From: Neorhizobium sp.
GTDB lineage: Bacteria > Pseudomonadota > Alphaproteobacteria > Rhizobiales > Rhizobiaceae
Assembly (NCBI GenBank): GCA_028283725.1
Contig: JAPWKC010000003.1
Coordinates: 124,001-188,000, forward strand
Length of the DNA: 64,000 nt
Direction: 5' to 3'
Shown: piece after piece, positions 45,082-54,195 of the stretch
Numbering within the stretch: position 1 is the stretch's first letter
How the letters are laid out: every line of letters starts with the position of its first letter
Notes under the pieces: model-generated
Database searches by the model: none
Told to the model about the DNA's origin: nothing
The model's input: only the letters and a program-made list of their open reading frames with translations
Translations under genes and position numbers: made by a program

Positions 45082-46109
45082 AGACCGTGATGATGGCTTC
45101 GGCCGCACTGCTTTTCGCCGGCGTGTCGGGCGCCGGGCTTGCCCATGCCGACGACAAGACCCTGACGATCTCGACCTATTCGATCTCGCAGGACGACTTC
45201 AAGACCATCGTCTACGAACCCTTCGAGAAGATCTGCGGCTGCAAGATCGTCGTGGAAACCGGCAACAGCGTCCAGCGCCTCGCCAAGATGGAAGAGAACA
45301 AGGATCACCCGGTCGTCGACATGGCCGTGGTCTCGATGGCCGATGCGCTGAACGCCTCGCGCAAGGGGCTTCTCGACAAGATCGACACGTCGAAGCTTTC
45401 CAACTTCAACAAGCTCTACGACATCGCCAAGGACCCCAACCATGACGGCATGAGCGTCGGCTACACGTTCTACTCGACCTCGATCGTCTACCGTTCGGAC
45501 AAGATGAAGATCGACAGCTGGGCCGACCTCCTGAAGCCGGAATATGCAAGCCATATCGCCTGGCCGAACGTCTCGACCACCGGCGGCCCGCCGTCGCTCT
45601 ACATGCTCGGCCTGGCGCTCGGCAAGGATGCGCCGGATCTGGCCGCGCCGATCGCCGCGATCGGGGAGAAGAAGGACGATATCGTCACCTTCTACGAGAC
45701 CTCCTCGCAGCTCGTGCAGCTGATGAAGCAGGAAGAGATCTGGGCCGCACCGACAGGCCGCTTCGCCTGGGCGCCCTTCACCAAGCTCGGCATGCCGATC
45801 GCCTGGGCCACGCCGAAGGAAGGCCAGACCGGCGGCATGAACGTGATGATCCTCACCAAGGGTTCGAAGAACCAGGCGCTTGCCATGCAGTTCATGGATT
45901 TCTGGCTCTCCACCGAGGTGCAGACCAAGCTTGCCGAAAAGATGGTCGACAGCCCGGCCAACAAGGAGGTCAAGGTCTCCGACGCGGTCGCCGCCAACAT
46001 CACCTATGGCGAAGACACGGCGAAAAGCCTGAAGCTCATCCCGTCCGCCGTCGCCCTCGACAACCGCGCCGGCTGGATCAAGAGCTGGAACGAGAAGGTC
46101 GGCCAGTAA
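45078..46109 (+). CDS. ABC substrate-binding protein, PotD/spermidine-like
   Basis: A 343-residue periplasmic binding protein (SBP_bac_6/8, COG0687/COG1840 type). The signal peptide MKTVMMASAALLFAGVSGAG is cleaved near AHA-DD. The mature start KTLTISTYSISQDDFKTIVY is typical of the polyamine/iron/thiamine group. Four following genes form the importer, and then come purine-metabolism enzymes, so the ligand is probably a purine base or nucleoside rather than a polyamine. That is inferred from context alone. Confidence 0.88.
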   Translation: MKTVMMASAALLFAGVSGAGLAHADDKTLTISTYSISQDDFKTIVYEPFEKICGCKIVVETGNSVQRLAKMEENKDHPVVDMAVVSMADALNASRKGLLDKIDTSKLSNFNKLYDIAKDPNHDGMSVGYTFYSTSIVYRSDKMKIDSWADLLKPEYASHIAWPNVSTTGGPPSLYMLGLALGKDAPDLAAPIAAIGEKKDDIVTFYETSSQLVQLMKQEEIWAAPTGRFAWAPFTKLGMPIAWATPKEGQTGGMNVMILTKGSKNQALAMQFMDFWLSTEVQTKLAEKMVDSPANKEVKVSDAVAANITYGEDTAKSLKLIPSAVALDNRAGWIKSWNEKVGQ

Positions 46110-46442
46110 GGAACAGGGAGCGGGGGCATCGATCCAGCCCCCGTTCTTCGCCCCCGTCCTCCGCCCCTCCGGCATCCTCGGGCTCGTCCCGGGGATCTGG
46201 CCCGGGGATCTGACCCCGCCAGCCGCCCTTTCGGCCATCCCGTCCGATGGCGGACCCTCGGAACAAGTCCGAGAACTATGCCGAGCGTGGGCTGCCGGGC
46301 AGGACATATGCGGAGAAGGCGCGGTGCCTGTCTTGCCTTTCAAAAGGCGAAACGGCGAGCGCCGAGATTGAAAAAGATAGAGTGCCATATGCGTCCGTTC
46401 AGACGCACGGCGCTCCAGAGACGAACCTGGAGACCACGATCG
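46110..46442. terminator. 333-bp spacer with hairpin and REP-like palindromes
   Basis: CGGGGGC (46121-46127) and GCCCCCG (46137-46143) form a stem just after the binding-protein stop. The remainder contains direct repeats CCCGGGGATCTG (about 46194-46215) and the palindrome CTCGGA-ACAAG-TCCGAG (about 46257-46273), a variant of the REP-like element at 55973-55995. No gene is supported. Confidence 0.55.
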
Positions 46443-47291
46443 ATGTTTCAAAACCGGGCCGAGGCGTTTGCCCTGGCACTTCCTGCGGCGCTTTTCGTCA
46501 CGCTGGTCTTCCTCGTGCCGGTGGTGGCGCTGTTGTCGGAAGGGTTCCATCTCAATGGAAGCTGGACGATATCCGCCTATGTGGATTTCTTCTCCTCGTC
46601 GCTGAACCAGGCCGTCTTCTGGCGCACGCTGAAACTCGGCGCCATCGTCACCGTCGTGTCGGCCGTCATCGGCTATGCGGCGGCGTTTGCCATTGTCGGC
46701 CTGTCGCCCACGGCCAAGGGGCGCGTCACCGGTCTGGTGATGATGCCGCTGATGATCTCGCCCGTGGCGCGCACCTATGCCTGGATCGTCATTCTGGGGC
46801 GCACCGGCATCGTCAACGAGGCGCTGCACGCCATCGGGCTCACGGATGCGCCGCTGCGCATCCTGTTTTCCGAAACGGCGATCTTCATCGGCCTGTTGCA
46901 GCTTTTTCTGCCGCTGATGATCATCTCGCTGATTTCGGCGCTCGAAAACATGCCGCGTGATGCCGTGCCTGCCGCCCGCGTGCTCGGGGCAAACTGGTTC
47001 CAGGTGTTCTGGAAGGTCATCCTGCCACTCACCCGCGAGGGCCTCGTCGTCGGCGGCACGCTGGTCTTCACCGGCTCGCTCACCGCTTACATCACGCCGG
47101 CCATTCTCGGCGGTTCCAAGGTGCTGATGCTCGAAACGCTGATGTACCAGCAGGTATCGGTGTCCAACAATTTCGTCGCGGCAAGCGTCATCGCCTGCAT
47201 CCTGATCGTCATGAGCTTTGCCGCCAACATTCTCCTGAAACGCGTCGCCACGGCCCGCAACAAGATTCGCAGAGAAGGGGCTGCCGCATGA
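46443..47291 (+). CDS. ABC permease, PotB type
   Basis: A 282-residue inner-membrane permease with six hydrophobic segments. The EAA loop (ENMPRDAVPAARVLGANWFQ followed by VFWKVILPL) is intact near residue 175. ATG 46443 (MFQNRAEAFALALPAALFVT) is chosen because the upstream extension of the frame runs through spacer palindromes. It overlaps the next gene by ATGA. Confidence 0.9.
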   Translation: MFQNRAEAFALALPAALFVTLVFLVPVVALLSEGFHLNGSWTISAYVDFFSSSLNQAVFWRTLKLGAIVTVVSAVIGYAAAFAIVGLSPTAKGRVTGLVMMPLMISPVARTYAWIVILGRTGIVNEALHAIGLTDAPLRILFSETAIFIGLLQLFLPLMIISLISALENMPRDAVPAARVLGANWFQVFWKVILPLTREGLVVGGTLVFTGSLTAYITPAILGGSKVLMLETLMYQQVSVSNNFVAASVIACILIVMSFAANILLKRVATARNKIRREGAAA

Positions 47292-48070
47292 TCGCCCGCA
47301 CTCTCTTTATCCCGGTTGTCCTCCTCCTCGTCCTGACGTTTCTGATCGGGCCATTCCTGATCATCGTCGCCGCGTCGTTTTCGGCCGGCGAGACGCTGGC
47401 CTTCCCGCCGCAGGGCTTTTCGCTGCAGTGGATCTTCAAGGTCTTCACGGTCGACAGTTTTCGCGCCTCCTTCGCAACCTCGATGCTGCTTGCCGTCGGC
47501 GGCACGGCGGCAGCACTTCTTCTCGGCATTCCGGCATCCTATGCGCTGTCGCGCTACACGCTGCCGGGCGCCGAGATCGTCCGCACCGTGGTTTCGGCGC
47601 CGATCATCGTGCCGGGGATCATCGTCGGGCTTGCTCTGCTTCGCTATATCGTCGTGCCGATGCAGGCCTCGATGACGCTGATCCTGTTTCTCGCCCATAC
47701 GGCGCTGGTTCTGCCCTATGCGGTGCGCGTCGTCTCGGCGAGCCTTGAAAACCTGCGCTCCGATATCGAGGAAGCGGCCGTTCTCCTCGGCTCGTCGCGG
47801 CTCGGCGCCTTCTTCCGCGTCGTGCTTCCGAATATCCGCGGCGGCATTCTGTCGGCCTTCATCCTCGGCTTCGTGACGAGCTTCAACCAGGTGCCGCTGT
47901 CGCTGTTCCTGTCGGCGCCCGGCGTTCGCACGCTGCCCGTCGACATGATGGCCTATATGGAAATCGTCTTCGACCCGTCGGTCGCAGCGCTCTCCTCGCT
48001 GCTCGCCTTCCTTTCCATCGGCATCGTCTTTGCCGCCGAACGCTTCCTGGGGTTCTCCCGCTATGTCTAA
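47288..48070 (+). CDS. ABC permease, PotC type
   Basis: A 260-residue partner permease with six membrane segments and an EAA loop (ENLRSDIEEAAVLLGSSRLG). It overlaps both neighbours (4 bp upstream, 8 bp downstream), marking tight translational coupling. Confidence 0.9.
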   Translation: MIARTLFIPVVLLLVLTFLIGPFLIIVAASFSAGETLAFPPQGFSLQWIFKVFTVDSFRASFATSMLLAVGGTAAALLLGIPASYALSRYTLPGAEIVRTVVSAPIIVPGIIVGLALLRYIVVPMQASMTLILFLAHTALVLPYAVRVVSASLENLRSDIEEAAVLLGSSRLGAFFRVVLPNIRGGILSAFILGFVTSFNQVPLSLFLSAPGVRTLPVDMMAYMEIVFDPSVAALSSLLAFLSIGIVFAAERFLGFSRYV

Positions 48071-49100
48071 GACTTCCTATCTCACCCTCGACAAGATGAC
48101 GCTGGCTTACGGCGATGCCGTCGCCGTGCCGGAGCTCGAACTGGCGGTCGAGAAGGGCGAGCTGATCGCGCTTCTCGGTCCTTCGGGCTGCGGCAAAACG
48201 ACCACGATGCGGGCGATTGCAGGGCTTCTGCCGGTAAAGAGCGGCCGGGTGGTGCTCGACGGGGTTGACATTACCCGCGTTGCGGCCAACAAGCGCGCCG
48301 TCGGGCTGATGTTCCAGTCCTACGCGCTTTTCCCGCATCTGACGGTCTATGAGAACGTCGCCTTCGGTCTTCGCCTGAAGGGCATGCGCGGGTCAGAACT
48401 CGATGCCAAGGTTCGTGCCGGTCTCACCTCCGTGGGGCTTGCGCAATTTGCAGACCGCAAGCCCGCCGAATTGTCCGGCGGCCAGCAGCAGCGCGTGGCG
48501 CTCGCCCGTTCGATGGTGATGGAGCCGAAGGTTCTGTTGCTCGACGAGCCGCTCTCCAACCTCGATGCGCGCCTGCGCCTCGATATGCGGACCGAGTTGC
48601 AGCGGGTACAGAAGGATACCGGCGTGACGATGATCTTCGTCACCCACGATCAGGCCGAAGCGCTGTCGCTCGCCGACCGGATCGTCGTCATGAAGTCCGG
48701 CCGGATCGAGCAGATCGGCACGCCGGAAGACATTTACAACCGGCCGGTTTCCGCCTTCGTGGCCGATTTCGTCGGGTTCGAGAATATCTTCCCGCTGGAG
48801 GCGGGAAAACTGAAGACTTCGGCGGGGCTCGTTCCCCTGTCGCAACCGCTTTCCGACCAGACCCCTTCAGCGGCGGGTCTGGCCTGGCGGCCGCGTATGG
48901 TGACCCTGGGCTCAGGTCCTTTCCGGGGCACCGTGCGCGGCACATCCTTTGCGGGCCACACCCGCGAATATCTACTGGACAGCGTGCTCGGCGAGATCAA
49001 GGCTGAGGTGGATGCGTCGGAACCGGTCCATGCGATCGGAACCGAGGTTGCCTTCGACCTTGAGGCGGACCGCGCCGCGCCGCTGTCCAGGTTCAACTGA
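48063..49100 (+). CDS. ABC ATP-binding protein, PotA type
   Basis: A 345-residue ATPase: Walker A GPSGCGKTTT at about residues 39-48, Q-loop LMFQSYALFPHL, signature LSGGQQQRVALAR, Walker B VLLLDEPLSNLDAR, switch FVTHDQAEALS, and a C-terminal TOBE region. It completes the importer encoded from 45078. Confidence 0.92.
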   Translation: MSKTSYLTLDKMTLAYGDAVAVPELELAVEKGELIALLGPSGCGKTTTMRAIAGLLPVKSGRVVLDGVDITRVAANKRAVGLMFQSYALFPHLTVYENVAFGLRLKGMRGSELDAKVRAGLTSVGLAQFADRKPAELSGGQQQRVALARSMVMEPKVLLLDEPLSNLDARLRLDMRTELQRVQKDTGVTMIFVTHDQAEALSLADRIVVMKSGRIEQIGTPEDIYNRPVSAFVADFVGFENIFPLEAGKLKTSAGLVPLSQPLSDQTPSAAGLAWRPRMVTLGSGPFRGTVRGTSFAGHTREYLLDSVLGEIKAEVDASEPVHAIGTEVAFDLEADRAAPLSRFN

Positions 49101-49126
49101 GATCGGTTCGACGGAAGGGGCAGGGC

Positions 49127-50062
49127 ATGGGCATCTGGATCGATACCGATATGGGCTTCGACGATATCGCCGCGATCATGGTCGCGGCGCATGCGGGGCT
49201 GACGATCGACGGCATTTCACTGGTCTTCGGCAATGCACCTCTTCAGCAAGTGCGCCGCAATGCGGCGGGGGCGGCATCCGCCTTCGTCTGGCCGTTTCCC
49301 ATCCATGCGGGCCGCAGCCTGCCGGTTCTCGGCAAGCTGGAAACCGCGACCGGGATCCTTTCCGATCAGGGCATGCCGAGTGCCGGGCGGCATCTGCCGG
49401 AGGCAGAAGACGCCTTTCAGTCCGATGCCTTCGACGCGCTCTGCGCCTGGCTCGGGAACGGCGATGACGCGACAGATGGCGCCAGGCGCATCATGGCGCT
49501 CGGGCCGCTCACCAATATCGCCGCCGTCTGCCTGGCGCGGCCCGATCTTGCCAGGAAAATCACCGAACTCACCTGGATGGGCGGCGGGCTGACGGCCGGC
49601 AATCACACGACATCGGCCGAATTCAACGCGCTGGCCGACCCGGAAGCGCTCGGCATCGTTCTGGCGCATGGCATTCCGCTGCGCATGGTCGAGCTCGATC
49701 TTTGCCGCAAGGTGCTCTGCGCGCCCGACGACATCGTGCCGATCCGGGCGGCGGGCGGCCGCAATGCGGAGCTTCTGGCCGATCTTCTGGCGGGCTTCGT
49801 GGCGATTGCCACCAGCCGCGGCCGGCCGGCCATGGCGCTTTACGACGCGGTGGCCGCCGCCGCCTTCATCCGTCCCGATCTCGTGCGCTGGCAGGCGGCG
49901 CGGATCGACGTGGAGATGGCCGGGACGCTCACGCGCGGCCGCACCGTGGTCGAGACAAGGCTCGGCCGCGGCGAATTCAATGCCACTTTCGGCGCCGATA
50001 TCGATGCCGAGACGGCGCGCACGCTCATTCTTGAAACACTCCAAGCGGAGGCAAGCTGGTGA
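49127..50062 (+). CDS. Nucleoside hydrolase (IUNH family)
   Basis: Cleaves nucleosides to base and ribose. The 311-residue protein has the Asp-rich calcium site DTDMGFDDIAAIMVA at residues 6-20, the ALGPLTNIAAVC segment and TWMGGGL, all hallmarks of inosine-uridine-preferring hydrolases. The later Asp of the metal site is in ALYDAVAAAAFIRPD. Its place between importer and adenine deaminase supports a purine nucleoside substrate. Confidence 0.9.
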   Translation: MGIWIDTDMGFDDIAAIMVAAHAGLTIDGISLVFGNAPLQQVRRNAAGAASAFVWPFPIHAGRSLPVLGKLETATGILSDQGMPSAGRHLPEAEDAFQSDAFDALCAWLGNGDDATDGARRIMALGPLTNIAAVCLARPDLARKITELTWMGGGLTAGNHTTSAEFNALADPEALGIVLAHGIPLRMVELDLCRKVLCAPDDIVPIRAAGGRNAELLADLLAGFVAIATSRGRPAMALYDAVAAAAFIRPDLVRWQAARIDVEMAGTLTRGRTVVETRLGRGEFNATFGADIDAETARTLILETLQAEASW

Positions 50063-51846
50063 AACACATTATCGCTGACGTCAATGAATTCACCGATCCC
50101 GCCATGCGCGAGCGCGCCGTCATCGCCGCCCGCGGGGACCAGCCTTTCGATATCCTGATCACCGGCGGCACGCTGATCGACATGGTGACGGGCGAGCGCC
50201 GCGCCGCCGATATCGGCCTCGTCGGGCCGATGATCGCCAGCGTGCATGCGCCGGGAAGCCGTTCGGACGCAGGGCAGATCGTCGATGCGACCGGCGCCTT
50301 CGTCTCGCCGGGGCTGATCGACACCCACATGCATATCGAAAGCTCGATGGTGACGCCGGCGACCTATGCCGCGACCGTGCTTGCCCGCGGTGTGACCACC
50401 GTCGTCTGGGATCCGCACGAGTTCGGCAATGTCAATGGCGTCGATGGCGTGCGCTGGGCGGTCGAGGCGGTCAAGGACCTGCCGCTGCGCGTCATCACGC
50501 TTGCGCCATCCTGCGTGCCGTCTGCGCCGGGGCTTGAGGTTGCCGGTGCCGATTTCGACGCCGAGACGATCGAGGAAATGCTCTACTGGCCGAAGATCGC
50601 GGGCCTTGCCGAAATGATGAACATGCGCGGCGTGATCGACCGCGATCCCCGCACGAGCGGCATCGTGCAGGCGGCACTCGCGTCCGAAAAGCTCGTCTGC
50701 GGGCACGGGCGCGGCCTTGCCGGCGCCGATCTCGCCGCCTTCATGGCGGCCGGCATCGGCTCCGACCATGAAGTCATATCGGGCGAGGATCTCCTGGCAA
50801 AGATCCGGGCCGGCCTCACCATCGAGATGCGCGGCTCCCACGACCATCTTCTGCCGGAATTCGTCGAGGCGCTCAACACGCTGCCGCATCTGCCGCAGAC
50901 GCTGACGCTGTGCACCGACGACGTGTTCCCGGACGATCTCATCGATGGCGGCGGGCTCGACGACGTGGTGCGCCGGCTTGTGCGTTACGGTATGGCGCCG
51001 GAATGGGCACTGCGCGCTGCCACGCTCAATGCCGCCATGCGGCTGCATCGCCGCGATCTCGGCCTGATCGCCGCCGGCCGCCGCGCCGATATCGCGATCT
51101 TCGAGGATCTTGCCGATTTTCGCGCCCGCACGGTTTTTGCGAGCGGCACGATCGTGGCGCAGGATGGCGAGATGATCGTGTCGGTCGAGCAGGCCGATCC
51201 GACGCCGCTTCTCGGCTCGGTCAAGCTACAGCCTCTCAAGGCCGATGATTTCAGACTGCGGTCGGAGGGAAGGCGGGTTCGTCTTGCCACCATCGACAAG
51301 CCGCGGTTCACGCAATGGGGGCAGACGGAAGCGGATGTCGTCGACGGGTTCGTGGTACCCCCGGAGGGCACGACGCATATTGCCGTGACCCACCGCCACG
51401 GTCGTGTCGACAGCCGCACCCGTCTAGGGTTCATGCGCCAGTGGGGCGAGTGGAAGGGGGCTTTCGCCACCTCGCTGGCGCATGACAGCCATAACCTCAC
51501 GGTGTTTGGCGCCGATCCGGCCGATATGGCCGCCGCCGCAAACGCCGTGATCGCTTCGGGTGGCGGCATGGCCGTGGCCGAACACGGCAAGGTGACGGTG
51601 CTTCTGCCGCTGCCGCTTTCGGGCCTCGTGTCGGAAGCGCCGGTTAAGGAGGTGGCCGACGGGTTCCGCGCCATCCGCGCCGCAATGGACGGCATTGCCG
51701 ACTGGCAGCCGCCCTATCTGGTGTTCAAGGCCTGTTTCGGCGCAACGCTTGCCTGCAATCCAGGCCCGCACCAGACCGATCGCGGCATTTCCGACGTCTC
51801 GACCGGCACGGTGCTGGACAACCCGATCCTCGAGGTGCTGGCGTAA
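50059..51846 (+). CDS. ade: Adenine deaminase
   Basis: Amidohydrolase converting adenine to hypoxanthine, 595 residues. The metal ligands start with GLIDTHMHIESSMVTPATYA (His-x-His near residue 90), the WDPHEFGNVNGVDG loop is typical of AdeC enzymes, and the GSDHEVISGEDLLAKIRAGL and LCTDDVFPDDL regions complete the active site. The start is GTG, overlapping the hydrolase stop (GTGA). The length matches the family. Confidence 0.92.
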   Translation: MKHIIADVNEFTDPAMRERAVIAARGDQPFDILITGGTLIDMVTGERRAADIGLVGPMIASVHAPGSRSDAGQIVDATGAFVSPGLIDTHMHIESSMVTPATYAATVLARGVTTVVWDPHEFGNVNGVDGVRWAVEAVKDLPLRVITLAPSCVPSAPGLEVAGADFDAETIEEMLYWPKIAGLAEMMNMRGVIDRDPRTSGIVQAALASEKLVCGHGRGLAGADLAAFMAAGIGSDHEVISGEDLLAKIRAGLTIEMRGSHDHLLPEFVEALNTLPHLPQTLTLCTDDVFPDDLIDGGGLDDVVRRLVRYGMAPEWALRAATLNAAMRLHRRDLGLIAAGRRADIAIFEDLADFRARTVFASGTIVAQDGEMIVSVEQADPTPLLGSVKLQPLKADDFRLRSEGRRVRLATIDKPRFTQWGQTEADVVDGFVVPPEGTTHIAVTHRHGRVDSRTRLGFMRQWGEWKGAFATSLAHDSHNLTVFGADPADMAAAANAVIASGGGMAVAEHGKVTVLLPLPLSGLVSEAPVKEVADGFRAIRAAMDGIADWQPPYLVFKACFGATLACNPGPHQTDRGISDVSTGTVLDNPILEVLA

Positions 51847-51900
51847 CCCTGCCTGGCGCCCGGAGCGCAAGGAGACCCAAAGGGCATCCGTTGGGTTGGT

Positions 51901-51921
51901 GTCCTCGCCCTTGTGGCGAGG
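51901..51921. repeat. REP-like palindrome in the 51847-52033 gap
   Basis: CCTCGCC (51903-51909), CTTGT, GGCGAGG (51915-51921). A second, weaker relative (GCTCGGGACGCTGCCCGCGG) follows at about 51956. They resemble the elements at 46257 and 55973. Confidence 0.55.
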
Positions 51922-52033
51922 ATCCAAGCACGGGCAATATTGTGCGTGGACAGATGCTCGGGACGCTGCCCGCGGATGACGCTACAAGGGGGTGGAAGGG
52001 TGCCGACACAAACAACAAAAAGGGGAGAAGCCG

Positions 52034-52711
52034 ATGCAGCCGCATGATTTCTGGCAGGAGATCCACGCACCCGCCACGTTCGACACGGGTGGGCCGCATG
52101 GCTTTTTCTATCCCGCCGAACTCGACGATGGCAGGCAGATCCGTTTGCCGATCCGGCCACTTGCCGGGGGGCAGAATGCGCTCGCCTCGCTGATCGTCAA
52201 TCAGGCCGGTTTCGACGTGCAGGATACGCTTGCCGCCGATCTTGCGCCGAAACTTGCAGCCTTTCGCCCGGAAGTGATCGTCGGCCTGCCGACGCTCGGG
52301 CTGACGCTTGCCGCCGCCGTCGCCCGTGCGCTCGGGCACAGCCGCTACGTGCCGCTCGGGACCTCGCGGAAATTCTGGTACGAGGATGCGCTCTCCGTGC
52401 CGCTGTCCTCCATCACCACGCCGGAACAGGCCAAGCGCCTCTATGTCGATCCGCGCATGCTGCCGCTGATCCGGGGCAAACGGGTGGCGCTGATCGACGA
52501 CGTCATTTCGTCCGGTACCTCGATCGTCGCCGGCCTGTCGCTGATGACGGCGCTCGGGATCGAGCCGGTCGTCATCGGGGCGGCCATGCTGCAATCGGAA
52601 CGCTGGCATGAGCGGCTCGATGCCGCCGATGCGCGGTGGCGCCCACGGGTGGTCTCGGCGTTTCGCACGCCCCTGTTGAAAACGGCTGGCGAAGGTCTCT
52701 GGACCGCCTGA
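52034..52711 (+). CDS. Purine-type phosphoribosyltransferase
   Basis: A 225-residue type I PRTase. The PRPP-binding motif GKRVALIDDVISSGTSIVAG (about residues 150-168) is exact. PEVIVGLPTLGLTLAAAVAR and the flexible loop region SRKFWYEDALSVPLSSITTP fit the adenine/orotate/xanthine PRTase fold. GGGGAGAA lies before the ATG. As the last gene of the operon it probably converts the purine base released by the hydrolase or deaminase to a nucleotide; the exact base is not determined. A strong terminator follows. Confidence 0.87.
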   Translation: MQPHDFWQEIHAPATFDTGGPHGFFYPAELDDGRQIRLPIRPLAGGQNALASLIVNQAGFDVQDTLAADLAPKLAAFRPEVIVGLPTLGLTLAAAVARALGHSRYVPLGTSRKFWYEDALSVPLSSITTPEQAKRLYVDPRMLPLIRGKRVALIDDVISSGTSIVAGLSLMTALGIEPVVIGAAMLQSERWHERLDAADARWRPRVVSAFRTPLLKTAGEGLWTA

Positions 52712-52771
52712 ACGAAATGCGGGACGATCGCAATTCCTGTCTCGTCCTGTCTTGCGCAAGACCGAAGGCCC

Positions 52772-52816
52772 GGCATAGCATCACCGCGTTTATTCTAAAC
52801 GCGGTGATGCTATGCC
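52772..52816 (+). terminator. perfect 21-bp-arm terminator of the purine operon
   Basis: Positions 52772-52792 and 52796-52816 are perfectly complementary over 21 bp with a TTC loop (inner part CACCGCGTTTA/TAAACGCGGTG), followed by TTTTTGTTTCTT. It is a very strong intrinsic terminator. Confidence 0.85.
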
Positions 52817-52835
52817 TTTTTGTTTCTTCGCAATC

Positions 52836-52878
52836 CGGCACGCAAAACCGCTTTTCACTTTCGCTGGAATTGCTCTAG
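52836..52878. repeat. dispersed repeat, copy 2 (GCAAAACCG...GGAATTGCTCTAG element)
   Basis: Second copy of the element at 14681-14722; both end GGAATTGCTCTAG and contain ACGCAAAACCG. It lies between the operon terminator and the dipeptidase start at 52930. Confidence 0.65.
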
Positions 52879-52929
52879 GATCAACCTCTTAACGATCGCC
52901 TTCGTCTTCAATCATTCGGGAATGCAAGC

Positions 52930-53979
52930 ATGGAACTGGTGTTCGACGGGCATAATGATGTGCTCCTCAGGCTATGGCGCAACCACAAGGCTGGTGGCGA
53001 TCCGGTGGCGGAGTTCACGGACGGGACACCGGAAGGACATATCGACGGGCCAAGGGCAAAGGCGGGCGGTCTCGCCGGCGGGTTCTGCGCCATCTATATC
53101 CCATCGGGCGATCTGGTGCTCGCCGAACCCGATGAGAAGGGCCATTACGATACGCCGCTTGCAGCCCCGCTCGACTATTATCCGTCGCTGACGATCGCCA
53201 TGGAAAAGGCGGCGATCGCCGTCAGGCTGGACCGGGCCGGCGCATGGCGGCTTTGCCGCACGACGGCCGATATCCGCAAGGCGATGGCAGACGGCGTGTT
53301 CGCCGCCGTCCTGCATATGGAAGGCTGCGAGCCGCTCGACGCCAATCTCGACAATCTGCAGGTCTTTTATGCCGCCGGCCTCCGGTCGCTCGGGCCTGTC
53401 TGGAGCCGTCACAATATTTTCGGCCATGGCGTGCCTTTCGCCTTTCCGATGTCGCCCGATACGGCGCCCGGCCTTACCGATCTCGGTTTCGAGCTGGTGA
53501 AGGAATGCAACCGTCTCGGTATCGTGATCGACCTGTCGCATATCACCGAAAAGGGTTTTTGGGACGTGGCCAAAACCTCGACCATGCCGCTTGTCGCCAG
53601 CCATTCGAACGCCCATGCGCTGACGCCGGTTGCCCGCAACCTCACCGACAAGCAGATGGATGCGATCAAGGAAAGCGGCGGCATTGCCGGCCTCAACTAT
53701 GCCGTGACCATGCTGCGCGAGGATGCCCGCGACGACGGCGCGACGCCCATCTCCGACATGGTGCGCCATATCAACCATATGGTGGAGCGGATGGGGATCG
53801 ATCATGTCGGGTTGGGCTCGGACTTCGACGGGGCGACCGTTCCGCGCGAAATCCACGATGCCGCCGGCAACCAGAATCTGGTTGCGGCCCTAAAAACCGA
53901 GGGGTACGCTGACGCCGACGTGGCAAAACTCTGCCGGGAAAACTGGCTGAGAGTGATGGCCAAGACCTGGCACGAATAG
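52930..53979 (+). CDS. Membrane dipeptidase family (renal dipeptidase-like) metallohydrolase
   Basis: A 349-residue zinc dipeptidase of the M19 family. Metal ligands are visible: His8/Asp10 in FDGHNDVLLRLW, the bridging Glu in LHMEGCEPLD, His in IDLSHITEKGFW and HSNAHALTPVARN, and the Asp in GLGSDFDGATVP. No signal peptide is present, so it is cytoplasmic. It lies directly upstream of a peptide importer and would cleave imported dipeptides. Confidence 0.9.
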   Translation: MELVFDGHNDVLLRLWRNHKAGGDPVAEFTDGTPEGHIDGPRAKAGGLAGGFCAIYIPSGDLVLAEPDEKGHYDTPLAAPLDYYPSLTIAMEKAAIAVRLDRAGAWRLCRTTADIRKAMADGVFAAVLHMEGCEPLDANLDNLQVFYAAGLRSLGPVWSRHNIFGHGVPFAFPMSPDTAPGLTDLGFELVKECNRLGIVIDLSHITEKGFWDVAKTSTMPLVASHSNAHALTPVARNLTDKQMDAIKESGGIAGLNYAVTMLREDARDDGATPISDMVRHINHMVERMGIDHVGLGSDFDGATVPREIHDAAGNQNLVAALKTEGYADADVAKLCRENWLRVMAKTWHE

Positions 53980-54195
53980 CTCCGGACACGAATAGCTCAG
54001 GGTGCCGATAGATCCGGGCGCACGTGGGCCGGGAGACCAACAGAGCCGGGCAAGAACAGCCGGGCGAGCCGGAAGCCTTAAAAAGGGATCGGCTCAGCGA
54101 GATTTCGATGCGCGCATGAGGGAAAACATGCGCCATCGGGGATAAACGACCAACCAACCAAGAACCGTACCGTTTTCAAGGACAGGGGAAGTTTT

